From positions 254,309,753 through 254,373,752 of the forward strand of contig CM062289.1 in the NCBI GenBank assembly GCA_031216915.1: a DNA stretch of 64,000 bases, written 5' to 3'. This stretch comes from Pictodentalium vernedei. Its lineage: Eukaryota; Mollusca; Scaphopoda; Dentaliida; Dentaliidae. Of the stretch, positions 1-10,689 are shown piece by piece (within the stretch, counting starts at the first letter, position 1; each line of letters begins with the position of its first letter). The position numbers and the translations under genes were made by a program. The notes under the pieces were generated by a model. The model searched no databases. It was not told where the DNA came from and saw nothing but the letters and a program-made list of their open reading frames with translations.

Positions 1-317
1 CGCGGTGGCACATTGACTACATTGTCGAACTTGAGGCCGCGGGTTCAAAAGTTCGAGCCGGTCCGTGTCACTCACCTTGTATCCTTGAGCAAGATGCTTA
101 ATCCAGATTGATTATGTGGGAACACGGTGGCAAAGTGTGCTAAGATGTATGACATGCCGATGGTGGACACGCCTTCAACCAATGCTAACTCAGGTTAGTG
201 CGTTGGAGAGTCTGACAGTTACTCGCCGCTGTTCGGCGGTTCTATCCCAGTACTCCGGCTTCCTCCACCGACACGATATGGCCCTGGCTGTTGAAAGTGT
301 CACAAAACCCCAATAAA
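1..317 (+). mobile_element. tRNA-derived SINE, degenerate
   Basis: The copy begins at the window edge with a decayed tRNA-like head ('gcggtggcacattgac', then 'gggttcaaaagttcgag'). A body follows: 'atccttgagcaagatgctt', 'catgccgatggtggacacg', 'tactccggcttcctccacc'. It ends in 'aaccccaataaataa'. The same body and tail occur at 29020-29335, 32268-32565, 50193-50470 and 50950-51290, which defines a dispersed family. The small open frames inside it are not genes. Confidence 0.75.
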
Positions 318-609
318 TAACAGTGCGTCAAACCCTAGTAAAATCAATACACCTATAGCAAACCACCACGTCCACCAGACGTTTACATGTTGGTCTCCGA
401 ATTATACACCCTATATCTTAAAGAGTGCATTTCTATAAATCAAAGCCGATAGACGATCACTAGCCATTTCTTGTCATCACCACTATACTGATCACCAGTG
501 GTCATCTCTGCAAACAACACACATTGACAGCATTTGGTTCTGACATTCAGATAGAATTTGCTATTAATAATTGTATAATACAATGAATTAGTTTGATTGC
601 TCTGCTTGA
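318..609. other. no recognisable feature
   Basis: This is AT-rich non-coding sequence. I see no coding signature, no tRNA-like element and no clear repeat here. Confidence 0.5.
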
Positions 610-1045
610 AAATATTTTATTACATTTTGCAATGTTTTTCTAGTCGATGTAGTTGCATTTTGTAACATTCATTGCATTTTGTAATAATTATTACATTTTG
701 CAACGTTTTTTCCAGTCCATGTAGTTGCATTTTGTAATAAAACTTTAAACATATACGAAACTCGCTCAAATACTTGTAGAAATGTGTATAACATACCCGA
801 AGACAGTCGTAGAATCATAGAGACACAAATTTATTTTAATAGTTGTATAATAACATGAATTAGTTTCTGATTGCCCCTTTGCAAAAAAGTGCCCCTTTGA
901 AAAAAAAAGTTTATTACATTTTGCAACGTTTTTCCCGTCCGTGTAGTTGCATTTTGTAATAATTATTACATATTGCAACATTTTTCCCATCCAAGTAGTT
1001 GCACTTTGTAATAATTATTACATTTTGCAATTTTTATTACAAAGT
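610..1045. repeat. hairpin-unit minisatellite
   Basis: Units of roughly 45-60 bp pair 'ttacattttgcaacgttttt' with 'gttgcattttgtaataatta', so each unit is itself an inverted repeat. About four to five diverged units are visible, interrupted near 744-905 by unrelated AT-rich sequence. The open frame at 766-990 on the - strand is a by-product. Confidence 0.7.
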
Positions 1046-1289
1046 GGGTTGTAACATATATGCCTTTATTTACTTCTTTTAACAGTATTTTGGGCACTGG
1101 TGAAAATTTTCAAAAGTTTTGTTGGACGACCCCTTAATTGAATAAAAAAGATTTGTAATGTCAAGAGGTTGCCTTGAAAATCACCACATTCCCCCATGTT
1201 TATAGACCTATTTGGCTTCAGTACATCCAACACAGGCATTTAATCTGTTATATCTTGTGCATAAGCTCAAACAAGATATAATAGAACAA

Positions 1290-2170
1290 GAATATAGTGC
1301 AATGCACAGCATTGCATATGCCCCTTCCCACAATATCAACATGGGCAATACAAAAATTATTCAATTTTCTGCTGCCATTCAATAAAAATTATTCCCATGG
1401 ACAAAAAACAGTGCACATGGACAGTCTTTCTAAGTCTAAAAAGGGCCATAACTGTGGTAAGTATGCTTGGACGTTACCCATAATATCCAGATATCCTTTC
1501 CCCCAGAATGGTCTATCACCACATCAAAGGACATCAACATCCAACAACTGATGCTGGAGTTACAAGGCAAAATTTCGTACGGAAAGTATTATAAGTGTAA
1601 CAAGGGCCATAACTCTGGTCTGTATGTATGGACGATCCCTGCAATATGTGGATGACTACTCCCCTATGCTAGTCTCTCACAAAATCACAGGACATCAAAC
1701 TCCACACACAAATGACTGAGTTTTCATGCAAAATGTTCATACAGAGAGTTTAACAGAAAGTGTAACAAGGGGTATAACTCTGGTAGAAATGTACAGACAA
1801 AAGCTGTGATATCAGGATATCATGTCCCCATGCAGGTCTATCATCATTCCAAAGGGCATGAAAATCTGACAATGATACTAGAATTTTATTACAAAATGAT
1901 AGTATGGATGGACAGACGGACATCCTTAAATTTGGCCCTTATGCGTTTTTCTTTTATTGCAAACCCATCCCCAACCCTCTTACCACATAAGGACAAAGGG
2001 ATTACCCTTAACGAACTGATACCTGGTACTGAGACAATGGAAATCTTTTGGCTTAGGCCACACCTCCTACTGCTTAAGGTACTGGCTGTAAGCCCAGATA
2101 GATGGATGGACAGACAGACAGAGACCCTGACTAATACCTACCTCCTAAGGAGGTTGGGGGCATAATAAAT
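1290..2170 (+). repeat. ~160-bp tandem repeat with tetranucleotide-rich tail
   Basis: The phrase 'gggccataactctggt' recurs near 1442, 1603 and 1767, giving a ~162-bp period. The array ends in a GGACAGAC-rich stretch (1905-1925 and 2098-2125) and 'ggttgggggcataataaat'. A second decayed tail of the same type lies at 15778-15893. The 119-aa open frame at 1806-2165 lies entirely inside the repeat and is not a gene. Confidence 0.7.
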
Positions 2171-2392
2171 GCTCAATTTATCTCTTAGATAGAATGACCA
2201 AATCCATGTTATTTTTATGCTACTGTTAATTGAATTTTCACTGGCAATTAAGAGTGTTCAACTGTAATATTTTTGCAGGAGAATAATGTTCATTCTTGCA
2301 CAGGGGTATTTAGTGTCTGTATGATTCTCATAAATCCCTCAGCAGTGTTCAAAACAAAAGATTAATAATTTTTGTCTTGTCTATCTTTACAG

Positions 2393-2569
2393 TTCTATGT
2401 TCAAGTAAAAGTGCAGTGGAAGTTTTGTAAACTTGTGAAACCTGTGTGTCAGATGATATTTTTCATTATGGCTTTCTATACATGTTTGTCCAGAATATCT
2501 GATTATAAACACCACTGGAGTGATGTGTTAGTAGGAGCTTTTATTGGCGTAGTTACTGCTGTTATAGAT
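2393..2569 (+). CDS. PLPP-like: phospholipid phosphatase (LPP/PAP2 family), penultimate coding exon
   Basis: This 177-nt, phase-0 exon of 59 codons begins FYVQVKVQWKFCKLV. A polypyrimidine tract and AG precede it (2373-2392) and a GTAAGT donor follows at 2570. It encodes the C-terminal core of an integral-membrane phosphatidate/lysophosphatidate phosphatase. The family's third catalytic motif SR-x5-H-x3-D is intact: exon residues S33, R34, H40 and D44 in SRISDYKHHWSD. His-40 is the family's phospho-acceptor nucleophile in the published mechanism. Two hydrophobic segments, ~18-32 and ~45-58, match the last transmembrane helices. Motifs C1 and C2 must lie in exons upstream of the window. The strong match to animal LPP1-3 makes the family certain; the exact paralogue cannot be assigned from this fragment. 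Confidence 0.92.
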
Positions 2570-2626
2570 GTAAGTAATAGGGAGTCTATATGTTTGACTT
2601 GAAATCAGAATTCACTTTCAATTCAT

Positions 2627-2760
2627 TTAACCCTTTACCTAACACAGCTAGATGGCATTTGTCCAAACTTTTCTTGAATTTTAAAAACAAATCAGTTTTT
2701 GTCTCCAAAATTATAGGTTATGAGGGGTCCTAAGCTTTGTTTTGGAAGTAAAAATAAAAG
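2627..2760 (+). mobile_element. left end of a piggyBac-like (TTAA) MITE, family F1
   Basis: It starts TTAACCCTTTACCTAA, the terminus seen in the complete F1 copies at 4172, 31980 and 33717. It continues with the family's 'ttttgtctccaaaattatag' segment. No matching right end follows directly, so this is a truncated or interrupted copy. The right-end remnant at 3922-3925 could be its partner. Confidence 0.6.
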
Positions 2761-2980
2761 AAAAAAATAATAAAATGTGAAGTTGATTTGTATAAACAGC
2801 GCTAACAAGAACATTTATTTTATTATGGGTAAGTCTGGCTACTTGTTAAGAAGGTACAAAGATTTTTCTCTTCATAGAGCTCTGTAAGACAAGATATAAT
2901 GGATCAGATACTTTTATTGTTTTAAAGCAAAAAATAAAATATGTAATACAGAGCAATTTTGTTGTTGCCTGTATAGATTT

Positions 2981-3193
2981 TTAACCCTCTGCACTTCGAT
3001 GTCGAAATACCAAAATTTCAAGCTCCAATTTTTTCTCTTAATACCACTGAGAATTTCATCATATCAGTGTTGTTTGACAGAGCTCAATGGGCTCTGTCAA
3101 ACAAGATTTAATTGATTGAATTCCTAGTTGCATTTTGGGAAAAATTTGAAGATTGAAATTCTGATATTTTGACATCAGAGTACAGTGTGTTAA
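2981..3193. mobile_element. palindromic TTAA MITE, family F2
   Basis: The element is 213 bp, bounded by TTAA on both sides. The left arm reads CCCTCTGCACTTCGATGTC and the right arm is its diverged reverse complement (GACATCAGAGTACAGTGTG). The arms match over about 40 bp. The centre is a hairpin of TTGTTTGACAGAGCTC and its complement. Confidence 0.8.
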
Positions 3194-3712
3194 TGTCTGT
3201 CTTCCCTATATCCCGATAGATCCTGTCTTTTGATTGGTCAGAATGCCTTGGATAAATAGCCATGGCAAAGGGCACACCTAGCATCCAAGGTGTATGAGAG
3301 CGTGCAACATCGAGGGTATAAAGGGACTTGAAACATTGGGGGTATATGGCTTAAATGAAAGCTTTTCACATTCGCTCACCTCGATATCAAAATCGAACCA
3401 AAAAACATGAAAATAGTCACAAATATCATCTGAATTCTGACAATTTGATCATATTTTTCTGTTATAAATTAAATAAGTCGAATAATTAAATCAAACAACT
3501 TGAGAAAAATGAAATAAGAGCAAATTTGTCAACAAATATTTAGCTTCTGATATGTTTACGTTTCCAATAACAACCCAAGGGATGTGTTGTCTTCAGCATT
3601 TGTAAAAACAAAACAATTATTCACAAATTTGGTTCAACGTACTGCGGAGCATGAGAAATGCGTCCACAAGTTTGTTTCCAATATGTTTCTATTGGGTTTC
3701 AAATGGGACAAA

Positions 3713-3925
3713 AACGTTATCTCCGCCAATATGTATGGTATATGGAGATTTAATACCTGGATGTCTCATTTAAAAACTTCGTCTGCAGCTCGGTGTTTAA
3801 AAACCGACATCCAGGTATTAAATTTCCATATACCATACATGTTGGCGGAGATAACTTATACTGAAAAATTTGAAAAAAATAATAATTAAAATAAAGAACA
3901 TCGTCTGCATTGGGTAAAGGGTTAA
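3713..3925. mobile_element. palindromic MITE fragment with TTAA right end
   Basis: Two ~50-bp inverted arms (about 3713-3767 and 3807-3861) share 'ccatataccatacatgttgg' and 'gacatccaggtattaaat'. The right side runs to GGGTAAAGGGTTAA at 3912-3925, the F1-type terminus. No left terminus is recognisable. Confidence 0.65.
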
Positions 3926-3999
3926 ATCGCAAGTTGTAGTGAGGGAAAACTTTGCTTCTTCAAATTTTGGTATTTTTAAATCATTGTACAGAGGGTTAA
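3926..3999. mobile_element. solo right end of family F2
   Basis: The stretch ends in TTGTACAGAGGGTTAA. Its reverse complement begins TTAACCCTCTGTACAATG and continues 'taccaaaatttgaag', which matches the F2 arm. Only one arm remains. Confidence 0.6.
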
Positions 4000-4020
4000 T
4001 CTGTGTTTTTTTCTTTCCAG

Positions 4021-4134
4021 GCTGTATATATATCAGATTTGTATGAAAGAAGAAGAGCGAACAGTAGTGAAGGGTCTCCTGTTCAAAATGTGAATCTGAA
4101 TTATTTGACATTTGAAGAAAGCAATTCATTGTGA
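4021..4134 (+). CDS. PLPP-like: phospholipid phosphatase, terminal coding exon
   Basis: This exon of 38 codons includes the TGA stop at 4132-4134. It joins in phase 0 to the exon ending at 2569, so the junction reads ...TAVID-AVYISDLYERRRA. In LPP family members a short 'xxSDFF/LY' sequence followed by a basic, then Ser/Glu-rich, cytosolic tail follows the last membrane helix. The tail here (SSEGSPVQNV...EESNSL) fits that layout. The acceptor is 'ttttttctttccag'. I could not identify a polyadenylation site, and an F1 MITE begins 37 bp after the stop. Confidence 0.88.
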   Translation, partial: AVYISDLYERRRANSSEGSPVQNVNLNYLTFEESNSL

Positions 4135-4171
4135 TATTTATCTGATGAGGAAACTTTATTTCTATAAGCCT

Positions 4172-4422
4172 TTAACCCTTTACCCAGCGTAACGGCCAAA
4201 ACCGGCCAGCGCTATTCTCAAAAATCGCCAATTAATTTTCAAAATATTTTCATTTTTTGTCTCAAAAACATAGGTTATGACCCCTCGTTGGAACGAGCTC
4301 GTTGAGCTCGTTCCAACGAGGGGTCATAACCTATGTTTTTGAGACAAAAAATAAAAAAAATTAGTTATTCAAGAATTTTTTTTGCAAGTGTCGTCTGCTT
4401 TTCATGTTAGGTAAAGGGTTAA
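4172..4422. mobile_element. complete palindromic TTAA MITE, family F1
   Basis: The 251-bp element has TTAA at both ends and termini CCCTTTACCCA / TAGGTAAAGGG. Long perfect arms contain 'gtctcaaaaacataggttat' and 'gacccctcgttggaacgag' around a central GAGCTCGTTGAGCTC. Two near-identical copies lie at 31980-32210 and 33717-33956. TTAA target duplications and CCC-type termini are piggyBac-family hallmarks. Confidence 0.85.
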
Positions 4423-4630
4423 TATCTCCACTGATATCTGTACACTGAATTGAAATTGAAAGTAGAGCCCAGCACATAGCCAAATGCGATTGAATTGAAT
4501 ACCAAATTGAATACTGCTCACTATTCATGAATCGAATTGAATATAAAATCAAATTTATTAGAATGGTTACCGATAGCACTACCGGGAAAAAAAATATTGT
4601 CTTTTAGTCTGGAACATAACCATGTTGACC

Positions 4631-4696
4631 CATACTCTCTATTCCATGTGCTGGCGACGGATATATCTGTCGCCGGCACATGGAATAGGAAGTATG
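4631..4696. repeat. short perfect-type palindrome
   Basis: The inverted arms CATACT...ATTCCATGTGC-GGCGAC and GTCGCC-GCACATGGAAT...AGTATG surround GATATATC. Flanking 4423-4630 and 4697-4951 show only AT-rich, GAATTGAAT-like low-complexity sequence. This looks like the centre of a decayed foldback element. Confidence 0.6.
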
Positions 4697-4951
4697 AGCA
4701 TCAGATAATTTTGTCGCCGGCACTGAATGTTGAGTTGTGTGAGATGAAATTCATTTTTAAGTTGATTTGTACCTAATTTTAAAACACTCTTTCCTGCCGC
4801 CAATATCTGGTGCATTCTGACAGAGAGAAAGATTGCAAGCATAATTAGAGATATTCGAAAGATATTCGACACAGATTGCCAAATTGAATTTGAATCAAAT
4901 ACTGCCATTAAATCAAATATCATTTTGAATCCTGAATACCGAAGACGACAG

Positions 4952-6770
4952 TTTTTAGCTCAACTTTGGCGAAGCCAAAGTTCAGCTTATGCCATGGCCA
5001 GTCGTCCGTCGTCTGTCTGGCCGCCTGTCCGTCAACAATTCAATACGGCTCGGGCTAGAGGCCGTATTTATGAACCGATCTTTACGAAACTTCTTGGGTA
5101 CCTTTGTTATGACCGTGGGACGAGAACGAGTGTTTTGGGGTCCGATCCGAAGTTCAAGTTGGCCGCTGGCGGCCATTTTGTACAGACTTAGGTGAAATCA
5201 GATTTATGCGCAGAACTTCCATATGAAAGCGCTGATTTGAATAATTTTTTGTATGAATGTTTAGTACCTTGGGATACATCACATATAATACAGGGTTTTT
5301 TCTCGTACGTAAATTATGCAAATTAGACTAACTTTGATGTATTTAGTGTTAATTTCAGCACTGTAAGTGCAAATGCCAATACGGCTCGAGCTAGAGGCCG
5401 TATTTATCTTTTCGAAACTTCTTGGGTACCTTTGGTATCACCGTGGGACGAGAATGAGTGTTTTGGGGTGCGGTCCGAAATTCAAGCTGGCCGATGGCAG
5501 CCATTTTGTTCAAAATTAGGTGGAATCAGATTTTTGCACAGAACTTCCATATGAAAGTGCTGATTTGAAAATTTTTTGTGTGAATGTTTAGTACCATGAG
5601 ATACATCACATATAATACGGTTTTTTTTCGCGTGCAGAAATTATGCAAATTAGATGAACTTTGATTTTTTCGGTGCTACTTGCACACAGTAAGTACACAT
5701 GTCAATACGGCTCAGGCTAGAGGCTGTATTTATCAACCAATCTTCACGAAACTTCTTGGGTACCTCTGTTATCACCTTGGGACGAGAATGAGTGTTTCTG
5801 AGTGCGGTCCAAAATTCAAGATGGCTGCCAGTAGCCATTTTGTACCGAAATTCGGTCTAATCAGTTTTTTGTACACAACTTCTATACGGCTCAGGCTAGA
5901 GGCTGTATTTATGAACCGATCTTTACGAAACTTCTTGGGTACCTTTGTTATCACCGTGGGATGAGAACGAGTGTTTTTGGGTGTGGTCCAAAATTCAAGA
6001 TGGCCACCAGCAGCCATTTTGTACCAAAATTAGTGCAATCAGTATTTTGTACAGAACATCTGTATGAAAGTTCTGATTTGAATAAATTTTTGTATGAATG
6101 TTTAGTAAAATGGAATACATCACATACAGTATGGGTTTTTTTCTCGTGCAGAAATTATGGAAATTAGATGAATTTTGATTTGTTTAGTGCTACTTCCACA
6201 CTGTAAGTGCACATGTCAATACGGCTCGGGCTAGAGGCTGTATTTATGAACCGATCTTCACAAAACTTCTTGGGTACCTTTGTTATCACCTTGGGATGAG
6301 AACGAGTGTTTCTGAGTGCGGTCCAAAATTCAAGATGGCTGCCAGTGGCCATTTTGTACCGAAATTAGGTTTTTTGTCACAACTTCTGTACAGCTCGTAT
6401 TTATGAACTGATCTTCACGAAACTTCTTGGGTACCTTTGTTTTCACCTTGGAGCAGGAATGAGTGTGTTTTGGGGTGCCTTTGTTATCACTGTGCTATGA
6501 GAACAAATATTTTGGGGTTCAGTCAGACCCACTCTGGGACTCAAAGATTTCTTTTCTAGTTTAGCATCTGACTGTCACCCACCTTTACAATACTTTACCT
6601 ATACATTTGTTACAGGCTACGCTCAGTATTTATGTACAGACCGTTACAATACTTTATATGTACCTTTGTCATCAGGTCATTACCTAGATCATTACCTAGA
6701 TGTTTGTCATTGCTGTGTCACATACTATACATGTCTTGACAAGTTGAGCTACAGTGTCATTGACACTTTC
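4952..6770 (+). mobile_element. Helentron/'pearl'-like non-autonomous element E1 with ~330-bp tandem core
   Basis: The 5' end is TTTTTAGCT followed by a hairpin (4957-4987, AGCTCAACTTTGGC/GCCAAAGTTCAGCT). The core holds several diverged copies of a ~330-bp unit; 'cggctcgggctagaggc' recurs near 5045, 5382, 5706, 5885 and 6220. The 3' part (6490-6770) is unique sequence. It ends in AAGTTGAGCT (6741-6750), the reverse complement of the 5' AGCTCAACTT, then the stem-loop AGTGTCATTGACACT (6753-6767). The same 3' part recurs at 24000-24256. The element encodes no protein; open frames inside it are repeat by-products. Confidence 0.75.
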
Positions 6771-7189
6771 ATTCATTTGTAAAAAATCAACTCTCAGTGT
6801 ATTTTGTTTGAGATTGAAACCTTACCTGTTTGCATTGCCTCCACTGGAAACTTTACTTGGCTGGTTGTAACTAAAATTCTGTGCCGTTCGGAACTAACAT
6901 TTGTGGCACATGCATGGAAAGATGTGTTGTGTCTGCCCTGCAAAGTGATATGTTGATTAACCTGACTTCAACGTAATCATATTCCATGCTATATGTTTTG
7001 AACTTTTTTAACATGAGCTCGTTTGAGAAGTGGTAGAAATGGCAGAGATTTGACGTCACACAGGTTTTTATGGTGCCTTATGTCAGCATATTTTATTCAG
7101 CATTTGAGAGAGTAGCCATTGAGGTGATTTGATACTCTCTGTTCATTCACCAGTTGGCAGATAAAGAGGGACAGTACAGTCAAACTCTG
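6771..7189. other. no recognisable feature
   Basis: AT-rich sequence without a coding or repeat signature that I can name. Confidence 0.4.
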
Positions 7190-7437
7190 TTAAGCCTTTA
7201 CCCAATGCACAGGATATCAAATTTATTATTTTAATTATTGTTTTTTTAAATTTTTCAAAAAATATCAACAAAACCATATCATGTGACCAAACACTGGATC
7301 GAGCTCAATGATCTCATTCCATTGAGGGGTCACATGATATGGTTTTGTTGAATTTTTTTTTAAAATATAGGTTTTTTTAACTGCTCGATTTGAAAATTAT
7401 GTATGCAGATGTGACTGAACATTAGGTAAAGGGTTAA
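7190..7437. mobile_element. palindromic TTAA MITE, F1-related variant
   Basis: The 248-bp element has TTAA on both sides, left end GCCTTTACCCAATG and right end TTAGGTAAAGGG. Its arms share 'aacaaaaccatatcatgtga' with the element at 25445-25672 and are distinct from the main F1 arms. It is therefore a subfamily with conserved termini and a replaced centre. Confidence 0.8.
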
Positions 7438-7556
7438 TTGAAAGGCCTTGTTGCCAGTGAAAAATTTATGTTAACATGAATATTTTGTTAAAGACGAAAT
7501 TGTGCGAGCTTATGTCATGACCCGAGGTGCATCGGGGTCAACGTCAACACTTGTGT

Positions 7557-8659
7557 TAAAGTTATTGTAAGAGTCCACTTTGACTTTCCGCCCTGTTACT
7601 ATGCACCACATACTGTTTCTTATCAACCTACCTTACAATTGTTTACAACAGGCTTGCACTACAGTGGAAGTCCCTAACTTGGAAAAATACTCTCTATTTT
7701 CTTCTTTCCCAAGCGATTTAGGAAAGAAAAGTGGTGCAAAAGCACCAAGAAAATATACGCCAAAACTGGGTCAAGTGTGTCTGGCGCACACCCAGTAGGG
7801 GACACTCTTCTCCATGTACTAATCCACGGCTTCCGGAACCAGTGCGCAGACGTATAACCAACATGTCATTCTATTTTTTTCTGCCATCTTAGAAGGATGG
7901 TGGATCTTCACGCTCTTCAACAGTGATACCTTTTGACTCAATGTTAACGATGTTTCCTGTTCTGATATGTGGATTCATAGCTGTTTCTGCGCTATCCAGA
8001 TATACAGGGCTGTGTTTTTATATATTCTCTCAATTATTTAACGTATTTTTCGTGATAAAACTCTATACCGATTTTGCGCGCAATTTTCACGTACCGTGCC
8101 TTTTCGGTCTTTTGTTCATTACTGCTAACCCTTTGGGTTCTGCTTTTAAGTTTTTCTGAGTTAGATGTCAGCTGGGGGCAGTTGTGGCAGCTTGTCTCCC
8201 CTCTGTTTAGGGTAGAATTTCTGCCAGTTCCTTTTTGGCTGTTTTTGGCTGTTGGGGTACTTTTCCGTTCCTGCCAGGCCTTCGTTTCTTGCCACTTTAT
8301 TCTGGTAGCTGGTTGGTGTCCTTGGGTTCACCTTCCCATCTACTTTGCTCTCGCAGATATGCCTAGGACGATACCTTGCTGGCCGTTTTGTTGTCTCAGC
8401 ATGTTGAAGTTTCCCATTATTCATGCTCCACTTATTTGGGTGTTCTATTGAAAGTTCCTGTGGGCTGGGTGGTTTTCCACCTTTTGGTCTTCCGTCTATT
8501 GTGTAGTTCGGACACATGACGTTTTCCTCCTGCGCCTGTGGGAAGGGGAACACAGTCATTCTGGGCCTTCCGATTTGACTCTGTCTGGAGAGAGTTATAC
8601 CCCCTCCTGGGGGTTTTCCAGTCTTTTTATGGCTTGGATACTGCGGTAGCTGCTGACTT
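7557..8659. other. left part of the insertion in E8, identity unknown
   Basis: This stretch separates the E8 left half from the gag-like region. It contains an acceptor-like 'ttacaattgtttacaacag' at ~7634-7652 followed by an open 7653-7798 (ending ...GQVCLAHTQ), and a T-rich coding-like stretch at 7920-8450. I do not recognise any product. It may be the 5' end of the DIRS-like element. Confidence 0.35.
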
Positions 8660-10440
8660 TCTGGCGAAGAGATGCCTGGTATCGGGACTACTGTCCCCCT
8701 CCAGTCGACATCTGAGGCTGTCACTAGGGCTGTGACTCCTCTTTTGGAGCCGAGCTCTGTTGCTCTCTCCGCTTTTCCTCCTTTGTCAACAGCTACTGTA
8801 TCCACTCCTTCTGCTACTCCATTGGCGACATCATCAGTCTCCGTTCAGCTGGCCCCGGCTTATCCCTGCAGGGGACTGCAGGAATTTCTGTTTCTTGGAT
8901 GTGGAGATATCGGCCTCAACCTTCCCTCACTTCAACTCGGCGAAGTCGGAAGTGGTTGCCGGCTGATCCCTTTGCTGTGGTCTCTCCACCGTCAAGCCCA
9001 GCAGGTTTTAATTTGGATTCAGATGTCCATGGTGGGGACACCTTGGACTCTGTTGTGCTTCCGTCCACGCACTCTGGTCCTTTGGCCAGTTTTGTGGGAC
9101 CAGCGCATTTTTGTGCAGCCTGGGCCTTCTGTCCCTCAGAGGTCTGTGGCGACTCTCCTGAGTTCCCGCACTTCAGATCCTCGGAGTATTTCATACCCCT
9201 ATAAGCGTCTGTATTCAGATGTTTCAGCAGCCACCCGCCACCCCGCTTCGGGTGTTCTAGAGGATCGTGACCCTTCGCTGGTTTAGAGGGTCAGATGCGA
9301 TGCTACTTTTGCGGGGCCGTTCCCACGTCATAGCAGCAGATACGGGTTGTGAGCTTAGGGAGGCCCCTCCTTGCTCACACAGGTTCTTTCCAAGAGCCTT
9401 CCTGTTGCCTCCAGCAAGGCTTCTAGTGGCTTCCAGGCACCCTCCATGGCACCACCTCCTGGGATTGGAAGCAGGGTGCTGCTTTCTGATCCCCCTGGTG
9501 TTCCTACACCATGGGAGGCATCGGCTGGTATGCCTGACATGGGCTATGTGTCTTCCGACTCAGGTGATGGGTCAAACACACCTGACGTTGAGAGTCTTAG
9601 TCTTCTGACTTGGGGGCGGCTCTTGACTTTGTGTTTGAATTCCTTCAGACTAGCCGGAGGTTTCAGCCAGGACGTGATCATCAGTCGCGTGCCTACAGCC
9701 TGTGGAAACCCTGCTTCTGGGCGCCTTCGACCATACCAGTCGATACAAGTGGTCAAAGCTTTTGCAGCAGTGGACTCAAAGCTGAGTTCCAAGGCTATGA
9801 AGACTTCGTTCTCACTAGGCTGATACCTTTTTGCCCTCTGTACGTTATCGTTCCTACGATTCTGCCAATCCGTCGGTCTGCAAGACTTTGCCGGTCTTGG
9901 ATCAGGACTCCACGCCAAGTCAGCATTATTCCTATGGCGACTTTGGAGTCCATGTTGGGCTCATCCAGAGAGATGCGAGACATGCTGTCTCTCTTGGATC
10001 ACGTCGTTTCTGCCTTGGCTGCTTATCTGACTCCAGATAAGTTGGACAACATACAGGCTCCTTTGCGTGTGATCTCTAAGACGCTCATGCATCTTACACG
10101 CATGCCTGTAAAACGGCTAATTTGGATTTAGTTTACCGGACACTGTGTTGGACACAAGCCGTTCCCTTCCTGAAGGGCAGGGCGCTGCTCTTTCAATCCA
10201 CTTCTTTGGTGGGTCCACGACTATTCCATGATTCCATGGCGACGGTCCAGGATGACGTCCTGCATCATTCCAAACATCAGCTGCTGCTTTGCCAGCTTGA
10301 TCCGCCTTCTGTTGGAGGCCGGGGTCATTCCAAGCCTAACAAATGCCCTTCTGCTTCCTCTGTGAAGCGTAGGGCTGATCCTCCTGCCGCTGCTTCTTCC
10401 TCTTACTCACGTGGTAAGGGTAAGCAGGTGTACACTTTGG
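8660..10440 (+). pseudogene. DIRS-like retrotransposon gag remnant
   Basis: This is a GC-richer coding-like tract in AT-rich surroundings. Reading continues on the + strand but hops between frames, so it is broken by several indels. The most recognisable block lies near 9940-10190: TLESMLGSSREMRDML, then SLLDHVVSALAAYLTPDKLD, then TANLDLVYR followed after a one-base shift by a DT-VLDTSR-like segment. I compare this with the LETMLSS...LDWWLS...LVLSRRDSLL pattern of animal DIRS gag proteins (recalled, not searched). It ends with an SSVKRRADPPAAASSSYSRGK basic/Ser tail. The gag would package element RNA. No reverse transcriptase or tyrosine recombinase follows, so only a fragment survives. The 214-aa antisense frame at 8161-8805 is a shadow. 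The family call is moderate and could be another gag-like gene. Confidence 0.45.
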
Positions 10441-10689
10441 TGTCCCTGTGTCTAGATCCCCTGGCTTTCGCCGTGGATGCTCTGTCACTCGATTGGAACT
10501 GTCTAGTCAGCTATGCCTTCCCGCTGTTTCCGTTTCTGCCTCAGGTTCTAGCCAAGATATGAACCTGCAGTTGTCAAATCCTTCTGGTCGCTCCCCTGTC
10601 GCCTCAGCAGGTGTGGATCCATACAGCTCTGCTCTTTGTTGGCGGCAGTTTCGGCACGTCTCCCTCTATGTCACGACCTTCTTTGCAAC

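Larger units (their letters stand above)
2570..4020 (+). other. last intron of the lipid phosphatase gene
   Basis: It is bounded by GT (2570) and a pyrimidine-rich AG acceptor (4008-4020), phase 0 on both sides. Most of it consists of palindromic transposon pieces listed separately. The ORFs at 3584-3889 and 3818-4129 are products of those palindromes or shadows of the last exon. Confidence 0.85.

Noticed and set aside
4925..6352. Several 60-94-aa frames in element E1 with similar sequences (e.g. NRSLRNFLGTFV)
   Set aside because: The similarity comes from the tandem repeat units. Frames are short, occur on both strands and lack conserved stops or starts.
8161..8805. 214-aa open frame on the - strand
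   Set aside because: It lies antisense to the gag-like tract, is rich in Lys/Pro/Arg without a recognisable domain, and the + strand explains the composition.
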